Assembly: GCF_029892565.1 (NCBI RefSeq)
Contig: NZ_JARXVH010000014.1
Coordinates: forward strand, 186,001 to 250,000
Direction of reading: 5' to 3'
Origin: Streptomyces pseudovenezuelae
Lineage (GTDB): Bacteria > Actinomycetota > Actinomycetes > Streptomycetales > Streptomycetaceae
Length of the DNA stretch: 64,000 nucleotides
Positions 51,822 to 61,140 of this stretch are shown here, piece after piece. The position numbers were made by a program, and so were the translations under genes. Position 1 is the first letter of the stretch; each line of letters opens with the position of its first letter. The notes under the pieces are model-generated. The model was not told where the DNA came from. It saw nothing but the letters and a program-made list of their open reading frames with translations, and did not search any database.

Positions 51822-52916
51822 CTACGAGGTCGTGCACTTCGGCAGGTCGGAGGTCTTGCCGGAACGGATGTCCTTCAGCGCGCCGAGGGCGTCGTCGATG
51901 GTCTTCACCTTGACCAGGGTGAGGCCGTCGGGGGTGTCCTTGGCGGCGGCCGCGCAGTTGTCGGCCGGCGTCAGGAAGTACTGGGCGCCCTTGCTGCGCG
52001 CGCCCACCGTCTTCATCTCGATGCCGCCGATCGGGCCGACCTTGCCGTCGTCGTCGATGGTCCCGGTGCCGGCCACGAACTTGCCGCCGGTGAGGTCGCC
52101 CGGAGTGAGCTTGTCGTAGATGCCGAGCGAGAACATCAGACCGGCGCTCGGTCCGCCGACGTCGGCGAGCTTGATGTCGATGGTGAACGGGAACGTGTGG
52201 TCGGTCCCGGCGGAGATCCCGACGATCGCGCGCTTCTCGCCGGTGTCGTCCGAGGCGACGGTCGTGACCGTGATGTCCTGCGTCTTGGTCGCCGTCTTGT
52301 TCTCCTTCTCGGCGGCGGCCTGCTCCTTGGCCGGCACGACCGTGAAGACGACGTCCTGGCCCGGCTGATGCTTGGTCACGAGCTTTGCGACGTCGGTCGG
52401 CTCCTTGACGGTGGTGCCGTCGACGGCCTTGATCACGTCACCGGCGTGCAGCTTGCCCTCGGACGGCGAGTCCTTGACGACCGTCGAGACGATCACCCAG
52501 GACTTCACCGGTACCTTCAGCTCCCTCAGGGCGGCGACCTTGGCGCTCTCCTGGGACTGGCTGAACTCCTCGGCGTTCTCCTGGGTGGACTGCTCCTCCG
52601 TCTTGCCGTCCGGGTAGAGCGTGTCGTGCGGGACGACCTTGTTGTCGTGCGCGAGCCAGCCGTACACGGCCTCGACGAGGTTCATCCGGTAGTCCGCGCT
52701 GGTGACCCGGACGGTGGTCATGTTCAGGTGGCCGCCGGCCGCATAGGTCTTGCGGCCGGAGATCTGCAGCACCGGCTCGCCGTCGTGGTCCCCGAGCGTG
52801 TTCACGGTCGGCCCCGGTGACATCTCCGAGTACGGCACGGGGATGAAGACTCCCGCGCACAGGAGCGCGATCAGCATCAGGGTGGAGGCGAGCATCGTCG
52901 CGGTGCGGCGTGGCAT
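51822..52916 (-). CDS. PDZ-Lon-like (YlbL/S16) membrane-anchored protease
   Basis: 364 residues. A single N-terminal helix (ATMLASTLMLIALLCAGVFI) anchors the protein outward. A PDZ domain follows (~140-200: SPSEGKLHAGDVIKAVDGTTV) and a Lon-type proteolytic domain (~240-345) with catalytic Ser in ADVGGPSAGLMFSLG and Lys in GGIEMKTVGA. No ATPase domain, as usual for YlbL. A -10 TACTGT (minus strand, 52928-52923) close to the ATG suggests a leaderless transcript. Confidence 0.92.
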   Translation of the reverse strand: MPRRTATMLASTLMLIALLCAGVFIPVPYSEMSPGPTVNTLGDHDGEPVLQISGRKTYAAGGHLNMTTVRVTSADYRMNLVEAVYGWLAHDNKVVPHDTLYPDGKTEEQSTQENAEEFSQSQESAKVAALRELKVPVKSWVIVSTVVKDSPSEGKLHAGDVIKAVDGTTVKEPTDVAKLVTKHQPGQDVVFTVVPAKEQAAAEKENKTATKTQDITVTTVASDDTGEKRAIVGISAGTDHTFPFTIDIKLADVGGPSAGLMFSLGIYDKLTPGDLTGGKFVAGTGTIDDDGKVGPIGGIEMKTVGARSKGAQYFLTPADNCAAAAKDTPDGLTLVKVKTIDDALGALKDIRSGKTSDLPKCTTS

Positions 52917-52983
52917 GGCACGACAGTACGGGACGTCACTGTCAGCGCACCGTCAGCCCCACCCCGCTTGGGGTACCGGGGCG

Positions 52984-53148
52984 TCAGGTGCCCGAGTGGG
53001 ACTTCTCCATGGCCTCGCGGAACCGGGCGTATCCGTCCAGCTCGGGGCCGTCGCTGCGCACCTTGCGGGTGCGGTTGGCCCAACTGCCCCACAGGCCGGC
53101 GCCGACCGCGGCGATGAACGGAATCAACAACCAGAGAAGCGCTCCCAT
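52984..53148 (-). CDS. 54-residue membrane protein
   Basis: A small gene below common length limits. ATG 53148 is preceded by GGGAGG at good distance. The product begins MGALLWLLIPFIAAVGAGLW, one membrane helix, then a polar tail (NRTRKVRSDGPELDGYARFREAMEKSHSGT). It lies between moaE and the PDZ protease on the same strand. Family unknown; codon usage and the ribosome site support it. Confidence 0.82.
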   Translation of the reverse strand: MGALLWLLIPFIAAVGAGLWGSWANRTRKVRSDGPELDGYARFREAMEKSHSGT

Positions 53149-53301
53149 GTCGACCTCCCAACCCCGGTGAGCGTCCGCGTGAACTGACTGATCAGCAGAT
53201 TAACCAGCCGCACTGACAACGCTCATGCCCGGGGTGCGGTTACGCAACCGGAGGGAGCGCCCGGAAGGCCGCGCAGTGACTCGCGCGGGGGCGCGCGCCG
53301 G

Positions 53302-53763
53302 TCAACAGGCGCCGACCCACTCCTCGGTGCCGTCGGAGAACGTCTGATGCTTCCAGATCGGCACTTCGTGCTTGAGGTCGTCGATCAGCTTCCGCGACGC
53401 GGCGAAGGCCTCGCCCCGGTGCGGGCACGACACGGCGACGACGACGGCGATGTCGCCGACCTCCAGGTCACCGATCCGGTGGACGGCGGCGAGCGCCCGC
53501 ACCGGGTACTCGGCGACGACCTTCTCGGCGATCCGCCGCATCTCGGCCTCGGCGCTGGGGTGGCACGAGTACCCGAGCCGCTCGACGTCGGCCCCGCCGT
53601 CGTGGTTGCGCACGGTCCCCACGAACAGCGTGCTCCCGCCGGCGGCGGAGTCCCCGACGGCCCGGAAGACCTCGTCCACGGAGAGCGCCGTGTCACGGAT
53701 CGCGATCAGCCTGATGGGGTCGTCCGCGGCCTGCTCACCGGGGTGGTCGCTCGTGGGTGCCAT
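53302..53763 (-). CDS. moaE: molybdopterin synthase catalytic subunit
   Basis: 153 residues. With MoaD it inserts dithiolene sulfur into precursor Z. Motifs: FVGTVRNHDGG (~50), LGYSCHPSAEAEM (~65), HRIGDLEVGD (~95), CPHRGEAFAASRKLIDDLKHEVPIWKH near the C-terminus with the catalytic lysines. ATG 53763 (MAPTSDHPGE) is chosen; upstream frame to 53811 lacks homology. No other moa gene is nearby. Confidence 0.93.
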   Translation of the reverse strand: MAPTSDHPGEQAADDPIRLIAIRDTALSVDEVFRAVGDSAAGGSTLFVGTVRNHDGGADVERLGYSCHPSAEAEMRRIAEKVVAEYPVRALAAVHRIGDLEVGDIAVVVAVSCPHRGEAFAASRKLIDDLKHEVPIWKHQTFSDGTEEWVGAC

Positions 53764-53874
53764 GACTCCATCGTGCCTCACGCCCGCGACAGCGCGGAAT
53801 AGCACTTTCACCAGGCACGCGTGTGTGCGGCCTTGGAGCCTCCTACAGGGCGCACGCCGGACAGACCACGCCGG

Positions 53875-54987
53875 TCAGATCCGCCGACGTGCCTTCCGCG
53901 CGCGGCGCACCACGGCCGCCGCGCCCAGCAGGGCCACCGTCGCGCCCGCCGCGCCGGCCGCGGTCGCGTCCTTGCGGCCCAGCCGCCGGCCGACGACGGT
54001 GTGCCGCCCGGTGACCTCCTCAAGCAGCTCCGCGAGCACTTCCTCGTTGGTCCACTGCGGCCGCCACCCCGCGTCGTGCAGTCGGCTCCCGCTCACCACC
54101 CAGGGGTACATCGTGTACGCCAGGTCACCGGCCGGGGACGGCGTCAGCCCGATGCGGTGCAGCCGGGCCGCCGCGCCGAGCGCGACCGCGGACGGCAGCT
54201 CCATCCGCCGGATCCCGCTGAGCTCCTCGACCTCCTCCTGCTCCAGCCAGCCCTCGCAGCCCACGGCGAGTTCCCCGTCGACCTTCTCCAGGACGGCGTA
54301 CTCCAGGGCGCTGCACAGGTCCTCGACGTGGCAGAACTGCCAGGCGGGCCGCGAGCCGGCCACCACGAGCAGCCGGGGCGACTCGAAGTACCTGGTCAGC
54401 GCGGTGTCGGTGCCGCCGATGAGGACGGCGGGCCGGACGACGGTGACATTGAGGCCGGGGTGCGCCCGGGGCGCGCGCCGCGCGAGCCGCTCGATCTCCA
54501 GCAGGTCGCCGACACCGGTGGCCTCGGCCGTCGCGCGCAGCTCGGCGTCCTCGGACAGCGGCAGCTCGTTGTCCGGCAGCGCCCCGTAGACCATCGCCGA
54601 CGTGCACAGCACGACCCGGTGGACCCCGGCCGCGGCGGCCGCCGTGAGCACCGTCTGCGTCCCCCGGACGTTGTACGCCGTCCGGGCGGCGGCATCGGTC
54701 TTCAGGTCCAGGTCGAGCGCGAGGTGCACGACGACGTCCGCGCCGCGCAGCTTGTCGGCGATGGCCGGATCCCGTACGTCCAGGATGTGCCACAGGGCCG
54801 CCGCGCACTCGCCCCGCCGCTCGTCGATGGCGATGACCTGCTTGATCTCCTGCGAAGCGGCCAGCCGCTCGGTGAGCAGCGCTCCGATGCCGGACGCGGC
54901 GCCGGTGACCGCGACGACGGGCCCGCGCAAGGCGGGCGGGGTTGATTCGTTTCGCGCTGCGCGAACCTGCGGATCTGGGGAACTCAC
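53875..54987 (-). CDS. NAD-dependent epimerase/dehydratase (extended SDR)
   Basis: 370 residues. Rossmann dinucleotide loop VTGAASGIGALL (~27), the DVRD/D adenine contact (~70), NVRGTQTVLTAA (~105), and the Tyr of the catalytic site in CTSAMVYGALPD (~125); the usual YxxxK lysine is not obvious. A C-terminal hydrophobic helix (ATAAGAAGATVALLGAAAVV) with basic end (RRARKARRRI) suggests membrane attachment. GTG 54987 has GGAGA upstream. Substrate unknown. Confidence 0.85.
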   Translation of the reverse strand: MSSPDPQVRAARNESTPPALRGPVVAVTGAASGIGALLTERLAASQEIKQVIAIDERRGECAAALWHILDVRDPAIADKLRGADVVVHLALDLDLKTDAAARTAYNVRGTQTVLTAAAAAGVHRVVLCTSAMVYGALPDNELPLSEDAELRATAEATGVGDLLEIERLARRAPRAHPGLNVTVVRPAVLIGGTDTALTRYFESPRLLVVAGSRPAWQFCHVEDLCSALEYAVLEKVDGELAVGCEGWLEQEEVEELSGIRRMELPSAVALGAAARLHRIGLTPSPAGDLAYTMYPWVVSGSRLHDAGWRPQWTNEEVLAELLEEVTGRHTVVGRRLGRKDATAAGAAGATVALLGAAAVVRRARKARRRI

Positions 54988-55179
54988 CGGGCGTCTCCAG
55001 CGGTTGTCTTCAGTACGAGCGCGAGTGACGCGTACGTACCAGGTGGCATCCATCCTGCCGCAGGCCGCGAGTCGGCGAAGCACCGAGGCCCGATCGGTCC
55101 GCGGTGTCTACGCTGGGTGGTGTTATCGGGCAGTCGTGCCGCCGGAGGCAACCGGTGGCCTTACCAGCCGAGGAATCCC

Positions 55180-56649
55180 GTGAGTGACACCCCATTCGGA
55201 TTCGGCCTTCCGCCGGAGGAGCCGGACGACGGCGACGAGGGCAAGAAGAAGGACCAGGAGAGCGGTGGTGGTCAGGGCCCGGCCAACCCGTTCGGATTTG
55301 GCGGGCTGCCCGGCGCCGGCGGCTTTGGCGGCCCCGGTGCGGACAATCCGCTCGCAGCCATGTTCGGTTCGCTGAACCCCAACGACCTGGGCGCGGCCTT
55401 CCAGCAACTGGGCCAGATGCTCTCGTACGAGGGCGGCCCGGTGAACTGGGACATGGCCAAGCAGATCGCCCGCCAGACCGTCGCCCAGGGCACCGAGGAC
55501 GGCACCAAGGACGCGAGCGTCGGCCCCGCCGAGCGCACCGCGGTCGAGGAGGCCGTGCGCCTGGCGGACCTGTGGCTGGACGACGCGACGTCCCTGCCCT
55601 CGGGCTCGGGCTCCGCCGTGGCGTGGTCCCGCGCGGAGTGGGTCGAGGCGACCCTGCCCGCGTGGCAGGAGCTCGTCGACCCCGTCGCGGAGCGCGTCGG
55701 CGCGGCGATGGGCGACGTCCTGCCGGAGGAGATGCAGGCCATGGCGGGCCCGCTGATCGGCATGATGCGCTCGATGGGCGGCGCCATGTTCGGCACCCAG
55801 ATCGGGCAGGCCGTCGGCGTGCTCGCGGGCGAGGTCGTCGGCTCATCGGATGTCGGGCTGCCGCTCGGCCCGGCGGGCCGGGCCGCGCTGCTGCCGGTGA
55901 ACATCGAGGCGTTCGGCAAGGACCTCGGCGTGCCCAAGGAGGAGGTGCGGCTGTATCTCGCCCTGCGCGAGGCCGCCCACCAGCGCCTCTTCGCGCACGT
56001 GCCGTGGCTGCGCTCGCACCTGTTCGGCGCGGTCGAGGGGTACGCGCGCGGGATCAAGGTCGACACGGCCAAGCTGGAGGACGTGGTCGGCCAGTTCGAC
56101 CCGCAGAACCCGGAGCAGTTGCAGGACGCCCTTCAGCAGGGCATGTTCCAGCCGGAGGACTCGCCCGAACAGAAGGCGGCCCTGGCCCGGCTGGAGACGG
56201 CTCTGGCGCTCGTCGAGGGCTGGGTGGACGCGGTGGTCCACGCGGCCGCGAAGCCGCGCCTGTCGTCCGCTGACGCGCTGCGCGAGACCCTGCGCCGCCG
56301 CCGTGCGACGGGCGGCCCGGCGGAGCAGACCTTCGCCACGCTGATCGGCCTGGAGCTGCGCCCCCGCCGGCTGCGCGACGCCTCCCGCCTGTGGGCGTCC
56401 CTCACGGACGCGCGCGGGGTCGACGGCCGGGACGCCCTGTGGGCCCACCCGGACATGCTGCCCACCGCCTCCGACCTGGACGACCCGGACGGCTTCGTGC
56501 ACCGCGAGCAGCTGGACTTCTCGGAGCTCGACAAGATGCTCGGCGAGGCGGCGGACGGCTCCGCCGAGAAGCCGAACCTGACGAAGGACGACGCGCCTAA
56601 GGACGACACCGAGGGCGACGCCAAGGGCAAGGGCGACGGCACGGAGTGA
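55180..56649 (+). CDS. DUF2342 zinc-dependent metalloprotease family protein
   Basis: 489 residues. A Gly/Phe-rich N-terminus (NPFGFGGLPGAGGFGGPG, ~45) precedes the folded part (~75-440). The family signature ALREAAHQRLFAHVPWL (~270) carries the putative metal site, but not a classic HExxH. Acidic low-complexity tail (KDDAPKDDTEGDAKGKGD). Called a metalloprotease by family naming; no activity is shown to my knowledge. GTG 55180 with GAGGAA upstream. Overlaps the NUDIX gene (GTGA). Confidence 0.86.
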   Translation: MSDTPFGFGLPPEEPDDGDEGKKKDQESGGGQGPANPFGFGGLPGAGGFGGPGADNPLAAMFGSLNPNDLGAAFQQLGQMLSYEGGPVNWDMAKQIARQTVAQGTEDGTKDASVGPAERTAVEEAVRLADLWLDDATSLPSGSGSAVAWSRAEWVEATLPAWQELVDPVAERVGAAMGDVLPEEMQAMAGPLIGMMRSMGGAMFGTQIGQAVGVLAGEVVGSSDVGLPLGPAGRAALLPVNIEAFGKDLGVPKEEVRLYLALREAAHQRLFAHVPWLRSHLFGAVEGYARGIKVDTAKLEDVVGQFDPQNPEQLQDALQQGMFQPEDSPEQKAALARLETALALVEGWVDAVVHAAAKPRLSSADALRETLRRRRATGGPAEQTFATLIGLELRPRRLRDASRLWASLTDARGVDGRDALWAHPDMLPTASDLDDPDGFVHREQLDFSELDKMLGEAADGSAEKPNLTKDDAPKDDTEGDAKGKGDGTE

Positions 56650-57173
56650 GCCTGTACGACGACGCGGTCCTCGTGCTGAAGGGGTACGAGGGCCAGGAAG
56701 AGCTGCGCCAGGCCTATCTGGATCATCTCCAGGCACACCCGGACGGCCTGTGGAAGGCCTGCCACGCGGGCCACATCACGGCGAGCGCCCTGGTGGTCGA
56801 TCCGTCGCGCGAGCGCGTTCTGCTGACCCTCCACAAGAAGCTGCGCAGGTGGCTCCAGATGGGTGGCCACTGCGAGCCCGGCGACACCTCGCTGGAGGCG
56901 GCGGCCCTTCGGGAGGCGACGGAGGAGTCCGGCATCCCGGGGCTGACCCTGCTGCCGGGCGGCCCGGCCCGCCTGGACCGGCATCCGATCCCGGCGCCCT
57001 GCCACTGCCACTTCGACGTGCAGTACGCGGTCGTGGCGCCGCCGGGCGCGGTGCAGGAGATCAGCGACGAGTCCCTCGACCTGCGCTGGTTCGCCTACGA
57101 CGAGGTCGCCGACGTGGCCGACGAGTCCGTCCTGCGCCTGCTGGAGGCGACCCGCGCGAGGCTCGCCGCCTGA
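56646..57173 (+). CDS. NUDIX hydrolase
   Basis: 175 residues. Complete Nudix box GHCEPGDTSLEAAALREATEESGI split over ~78-101 (G-x5-E-x7-RE-x2-EE-x-G). It hydrolyses a nucleoside-diphosphate-linked substrate that cannot be named from sequence. Starts inside the end of the DUF2342 gene, so the two are coupled. Confidence 0.92.
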   Translation: MSLYDDAVLVLKGYEGQEELRQAYLDHLQAHPDGLWKACHAGHITASALVVDPSRERVLLTLHKKLRRWLQMGGHCEPGDTSLEAAALREATEESGIPGLTLLPGGPARLDRHPIPAPCHCHFDVQYAVVAPPGAVQEISDESLDLRWFAYDEVADVADESVLRLLEATRARLAA

Positions 57174-57180
57174 GACATGC

Positions 57181-57214
57181 GTAAGGGGCGCCCGGAACGG
57201 CCGGCGCCCCTTAC
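57181..57214. terminator. terminator between NUDIX gene and AIM24 operon
   Basis: Perfect 12-bp stem GTAAGGGGCGCC / GGCGCCCCTTAC with a ten-base loop, shared by convergent transcripts. Confidence 0.9.
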
Positions 57215-57247
57215 CTCGTACTCCTGCTACGTCGTACTCCTGGAGGC

Positions 57248-58003
57248 TCAGCTCCAGGCGTTGCCCTGGTTCTGTGCCCGAGCTCCCTGCTGCCCCATGC
57301 CGTACTGCGCGGCGAGACCGCCGCCGATGTTGGCGTTCTGCGGCGGCAGCAGCTCGCTGGGCTGAACGAGTGCGAACCCGCTGCCCATGAAGCTGAGCTC
57401 CCAGCCCTCACCGGTGCTGCCGCGGCGCCGCCACACCCCGGAGGAGTGCGTCTGGGCCTGCATCTGCACGCGCAGGCCGGTCGACCAGGCGACGATCGCG
57501 TCGGCGTCACAGTTGGCGTACTTGTCGGGCGTCACCTGCATCAGCAGCGGCGCGCCCGACGTCATCAGGGCGACCCGGCCGCGGCCGGTGATGTTGAGCT
57601 GGTACTTGCCCGAGCCGGAGATGCCGTACTGGCTGTCGACGGCGATCACCTCGTGGTGCAGCGAGGAGTCCATCGCCAGCACATAGCTGCTGTCGACGGT
57701 GAGGCCGTCCTGCTCGACGTCCATCACATGGACGTGCTGGGCGAGGTTGGCGAGGTAGACCGTGCCCTGCCCGTGGCAGCGCATCAGGTTGAGGCCCTCG
57801 CCGGTGGCGGCACGCGCGTACGCCTGCTGGGTGTTCTGGTACTCGGCGTCGAACTCGACGAGCCCCTGGTAGGCGACCATCGTGCCCTTGCGGGCGAGGA
57901 TGTCGTCGTGGCCCTCCAGGGTGACGCGCAGCATCTGCTTGTTCTGCAGACTCCAGCGTTCCTGGGTCTGCTGGTCGTTGTAGCCGAAAAGCGAGCTCTG
58001 CAT
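57248..58003 (-). CDS. AIM24 family protein
   Basis: 251 residues, a beta-rich AIM24 (TIGR00266-like) fold. Seen: LARKGTMVAYQGLVEFDAEY (~40), GQGTVYLANLAQHVHVMDVE (~85), ISGSGKYQLNITGRGRVALMTSGAP (~130), GSGFALVQPSELL (~220), and a Gln/Gly-rich tail. Biochemical role unknown. Last gene of a three-gene operon, 18 bases after its neighbour. Confidence 0.9.
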   Translation of the reverse strand: MQSSLFGYNDQQTQERWSLQNKQMLRVTLEGHDDILARKGTMVAYQGLVEFDAEYQNTQQAYARAATGEGLNLMRCHGQGTVYLANLAQHVHVMDVEQDGLTVDSSYVLAMDSSLHHEVIAVDSQYGISGSGKYQLNITGRGRVALMTSGAPLLMQVTPDKYANCDADAIVAWSTGLRVQMQAQTHSSGVWRRRGSTGEGWELSFMGSGFALVQPSELLPPQNANIGGGLAAQYGMGQQGARAQNQGNAWS

Positions 58004-58021
58004 GACGGTTCTGGCTCCCCC

Positions 58022-58702
58022 TCAGCCCCGGACCCGGAGTCGGTCGGTGCTGTCCTCGCTGGGCTGGACGACGACGATGCCCTGACCGGAGAAGGCCATC
58101 TGGTAGGCCTCCCCGCTGCCGCGGCCGATCAGCGACTGCGCCTTGAAGCTGCGCTTGCCCTTCACCTTGAGGTTCGGGGACCAGGCGACGAGCGCGTCGG
58201 GGTCGACGTACGTCTCGTCCTCACCGCCGCCGCAGTCGACGACGATCGGCTTGCCCCGGGAGGTCAGCGCGACCCAGCCCGACCCGGTGATCTTGGTGTT
58301 CCACAGGCCCTGTCCGGCGAACTTCGCCAGGCCCTTGACCCGCTCGACACCCCAGGTGAGGTGGCTGTCGAAGGCGAGCAGGTTGGTGGCGTTGACGGAG
58401 ATACCGTCCCCGTTGAGGTTGATGACGACGACATTGGCGCCGTAGTCGGCGAGATAGAGCAGTCCGTCGCCGGAGCACTTCATCAGCGGGGCGCCCTCGC
58501 CGGTCATCCAGTCGCGGGCGATCTGGCGCACGGCGGGCGGGTTGGGCTCGTACTGGATGAAGCCTTCGTAGGCGACCATCGAGCCCACGCGCGCGAAGAG
58601 GTCGCTTCCGGACTGCATGGCGACCTTCAGCATGTGGTTGCCGTGGTTCTCCATCCGGGCGGTGACGGGTGCGGGGGCGAAGCCCGCGAGTGGCTGGTTC
58701 AT
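58022..58702 (-). CDS. AIM24 family protein
   Basis: 226 residues, paralogue of the flanking AIM24 genes with the same blocks (ARVGSMVAYEGFIQYEP, GDGLLYLADYGANVVVINL, KFAGQGLWNTKITGSGWVAL, FSGQGIVVVQPSE). Shine-Dalgarno GAGGGAG. Eleven bases from the upstream TerD-AIM24 gene. Role unknown. Confidence 0.9.
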   Translation of the reverse strand: MNQPLAGFAPAPVTARMENHGNHMLKVAMQSGSDLFARVGSMVAYEGFIQYEPNPPAVRQIARDWMTGEGAPLMKCSGDGLLYLADYGANVVVINLNGDGISVNATNLLAFDSHLTWGVERVKGLAKFAGQGLWNTKITGSGWVALTSRGKPIVVDCGGGEDETYVDPDALVAWSPNLKVKGKRSFKAQSLIGRGSGEAYQMAFSGQGIVVVQPSEDSTDRLRVRG

Positions 58703-58713
58703 GACGGGCTCCC

Positions 58714-60420
58714 TCAGACCTCGTAGGGCTGGACGACGACGAAGTTGCCGGGAGCGGCCCGGAACTGCAGGTTGACGCTCTCGCCGGTGTCGCCCGGGTA
58801 GGCGTTGCGGCGCATACGTACCTGGCTGGAGACGATCACCTGGGCCGCGGCCGACCAGGCGACGACCGCGTTGCAGTCGGCGAAGGTGGTCGGCGTGACC
58901 GGCAGCACCACGGGCGTGCCGTGCGTCTTGACGACGATCGTGCCGGTGCCCTGGAACTGCATCGTGAACAGCGCGCCCCCGGGGATGCCGTGTCCCTCGA
59001 TCCGGCGGACCTCGTACTGAAGGCTCTCGTCGAAGGCGAGGACGTTCTCGGCGGAGACGCAGATCGCGTCGCCCTGGAGCTCGACGGGGTGCAGATGGGT
59101 GGCCTCCTCGGCGAGGAAGACCTGGCCCTGGCCGGTGCAGCGCATCAGCTGCATCTCCTGGCCGGTCGCGTTGCCCACGAGCCGGCCGGCGAACCCGGCG
59201 CCCTTGTAGCTGAAGTCGACCTTGCCCTGGTAGAGCACCATGCTGCCCTGCCGGGCCAGCACGGGCTGGCCGCCGATGCCGAGGTCGACGCGGACGAGCT
59301 TCTTGTTCTGCTGCGTCCAGCGCTGGCCGGTGGGCGTCTCCTTGAACTGCTGGAGCGCCGCGGTCACACCGGCACCGCCCTGCGGCGCGCCCTGGGGGAC
59401 GCCGTAGGACTGCTGACCCGGCACCTGCCCGAAGGCGGCGGGCTGCTGGCCGTAGCCCGGAGGCGGGGTCGGCTGCCCGTAGCCGGGCGGTGGGCCCGGG
59501 GCATGAGGCGCCTGCGGTGCCGGGGGCTGTCCGTAGCCGGGCGGCGGCGGGACGCTCTGGCCGGGCGGCTGACCGTACGGCTGCGGCTGGGGCGGCTGGC
59601 CGTAGGGCGCGGGCGCCGGGGCGGGCGGCGGCACCTGGGCGCCACCGGGCGGGGTCATCGGCGCGATGACGGTGGGCGCGCCGTGCACATTCGGTGCGGG
59701 CGCCGGGGCCGGAGGCGGCGTGAAGCCCTGCGGGGCGGGCTGCGGAGCGGCGAAAGGAGCAGGGGCGGGCGCGGGCGCCGGGGCTGCCGGGGCGCCGAAC
59801 GCGGGCGGGGCGGCGGCCTGGGCCGGCGGGGCGAATCCGGGGGTGGCGCCGGTCTGCGGCTGCTGGGGAGCGGGCGCCGCGGGCGCCTCCTCCTCCATGA
59901 CCTCGCCGCCGAAGTTCTTCAGCAGCGCGTCAAGACCGCCGTCGAAGCCCTGTCCGACGGCCGCGAACCGCCACACGTCCTTCAGGTAGAAGTCGCCCAG
60001 CATCACGGCACGCTCCGTGGAGAACTCCGAGCCGTTGAACGAATACCGGGCCACTTCTTCGCCGCCCGCGACGATCCGGATGTATCCGGGGGCGACCTGC
60101 GACATCTGCCCGGCGCCGTCGAGCGTCGCGGTGAACGACAGCTTGTGGATCTGCGCCGGGATCCGGTCGAGCGTGACCCGGAAGGACTCCGTGTCACCCG
60201 CCTGGGTACCCAGCAGCTGAATGGACTCCTCGGGAGACTTCGGCTGGTTGAAGAAGACGAAGTACTGGTCGTCCGAGAGCCGTTCGTCGGCGTCCAGGCC
60301 GAAGCAGCTGATGTCGAACGTCAGCCCGGGGCCGCCGATCTGCACACCTACGTACAGATCGGTGCCCGCAGTGAGGTCACTGATCTTGGCCTTGTGGCCG
60401 CGTTGGAATTCCCTGGCCAT
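58714..60420 (-). CDS. TerD-AIM24 fusion protein
   Basis: 568 residues. Residues ~1-180 form a TerD domain (calcium-binding stress protein): DLYVGVQIGG, FDISCFGLDADERLSDDQYFVFFNQ split across ~35-60, and AVGQGFDGGLDALLKNFGG at its end. A Pro/Gly/Ala/Gln-rich linker of about 180 residues follows (PPGYGQP-type repeats), then an AIM24 domain (~380-568). ATG 60420 has GGGGGACGG upstream; the frame to 60486 is not needed. First gene of the operon; promoter expected in 60421-60543. Confidence 0.92.
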   Translation of the reverse strand: MAREFQRGHKAKISDLTAGTDLYVGVQIGGPGLTFDISCFGLDADERLSDDQYFVFFNQPKSPEESIQLLGTQAGDTESFRVTLDRIPAQIHKLSFTATLDGAGQMSQVAPGYIRIVAGGEEVARYSFNGSEFSTERAVMLGDFYLKDVWRFAAVGQGFDGGLDALLKNFGGEVMEEEAPAAPAPQQPQTGATPGFAPPAQAAAPPAFGAPAAPAPAPAPAPFAAPQPAPQGFTPPPAPAPAPNVHGAPTVIAPMTPPGGAQVPPPAPAPAPYGQPPQPQPYGQPPGQSVPPPPGYGQPPAPQAPHAPGPPPGYGQPTPPPGYGQQPAAFGQVPGQQSYGVPQGAPQGGAGVTAALQQFKETPTGQRWTQQNKKLVRVDLGIGGQPVLARQGSMVLYQGKVDFSYKGAGFAGRLVGNATGQEMQLMRCTGQGQVFLAEEATHLHPVELQGDAICVSAENVLAFDESLQYEVRRIEGHGIPGGALFTMQFQGTGTIVVKTHGTPVVLPVTPTTFADCNAVVAWSAAAQVIVSSQVRMRRNAYPGDTGESVNLQFRAAPGNFVVVQPYEV

Positions 60421-60543
60421 GCGTAACGACCGTCCCCCATCCCGAATGCGAGTGCGTCGCGTCAGGCTAACGGCAAACGCCGACACCGGAGGAAGTCGGT
60501 ACAGACCCGGTACACAAGACCCACATGCACCAGGGAGGAGCCG

Positions 60544-61140
60544 TCAGTCGCCGCGGGCTCCCGGCGGGTGCGGCAACCGCTCGGCGGCGACCACCCCTTC
60601 GAGGTAGCCCCGGGCCCGCTCGGTACGGGGATACGCCTCCAGGAGCCGCCAGAAACGCGGCCCGTGTCCGGGCACCAGCAAATGGGCCAGCTCGTGCAGA
60701 AGCACGTAGTCGACGACGTACTCGGGCATGCCCTGCAGCCGGTGCGACAGCCTGATGCTGCCCTCCGCCGGGGTGCACGAGCCCCAGCGCGTGTTCTGGT
60801 TGGTGACCCAGCGCACCGAGGTGGGCCGGGCACGCCCCTCGAAGTACTGGGCCGACAGCCGCGCGGCGCGCTCCGCGAGCTCGTCGTCGCCGAGCACCCG
60901 TTTGCTTTCCTGTGCGGCGAGTTTGTCGAGCATGACGGTGACCCAGCGTTGCTCCTCCGCCTCGGACATCCGGGCAGGGATCAGTACGACGGTGCGATCG
61001 CCCTCGCGGTACGCGGAGACCGTCCTGCGGCGACGGGTGCTCCTGCGAACCTCGATCGCGCTCGCCCCGGAGCCGCTCGGCGGCTGGCTCGTCGTACTGC
61101 GCTGTGGCATTCCGGCGCGGTGCAGTGGGTCGGCGGGCAC
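60544..61140 (-). CDS. YgjP/DUF45-type metallopeptidase
   Basis: 198 residues. Zinc motif HELAHLLVPGHGPRFW (HExxH plus downstream His, ~150) and the preceding NQNTRWGSCTPAEGSIRLSH block typical of the YgjP group. Cytosolic. GTG 61140 has a -10 TAACGT six bases upstream (leaderless); ATG 61110 is the alternative. Substrate unknown. Confidence 0.88.
   Translation of the reverse strand: MPADPLHRAGMPQRSTTSQPPSGSGASAIEVRRSTRRRRTVSAYREGDRTVVLIPARMSEAEEQRWVTVMLDKLAAQESKRVLGDDELAERAARLSAQYFEGRARPTSVRWVTNQNTRWGSCTPAEGSIRLSHRLQGMPEYVVDYVLLHELAHLLVPGHGPRFWRLLEAYPRTERARGYLEGVVAAERLPHPPGARGD

Noticed and set aside
58921..60426. 501-residue plus-strand frame
   Set aside because: Antisense to the TerD-AIM24 fusion gene; Gly/Arg/Leu-rich shadow of the Pro-rich linker.
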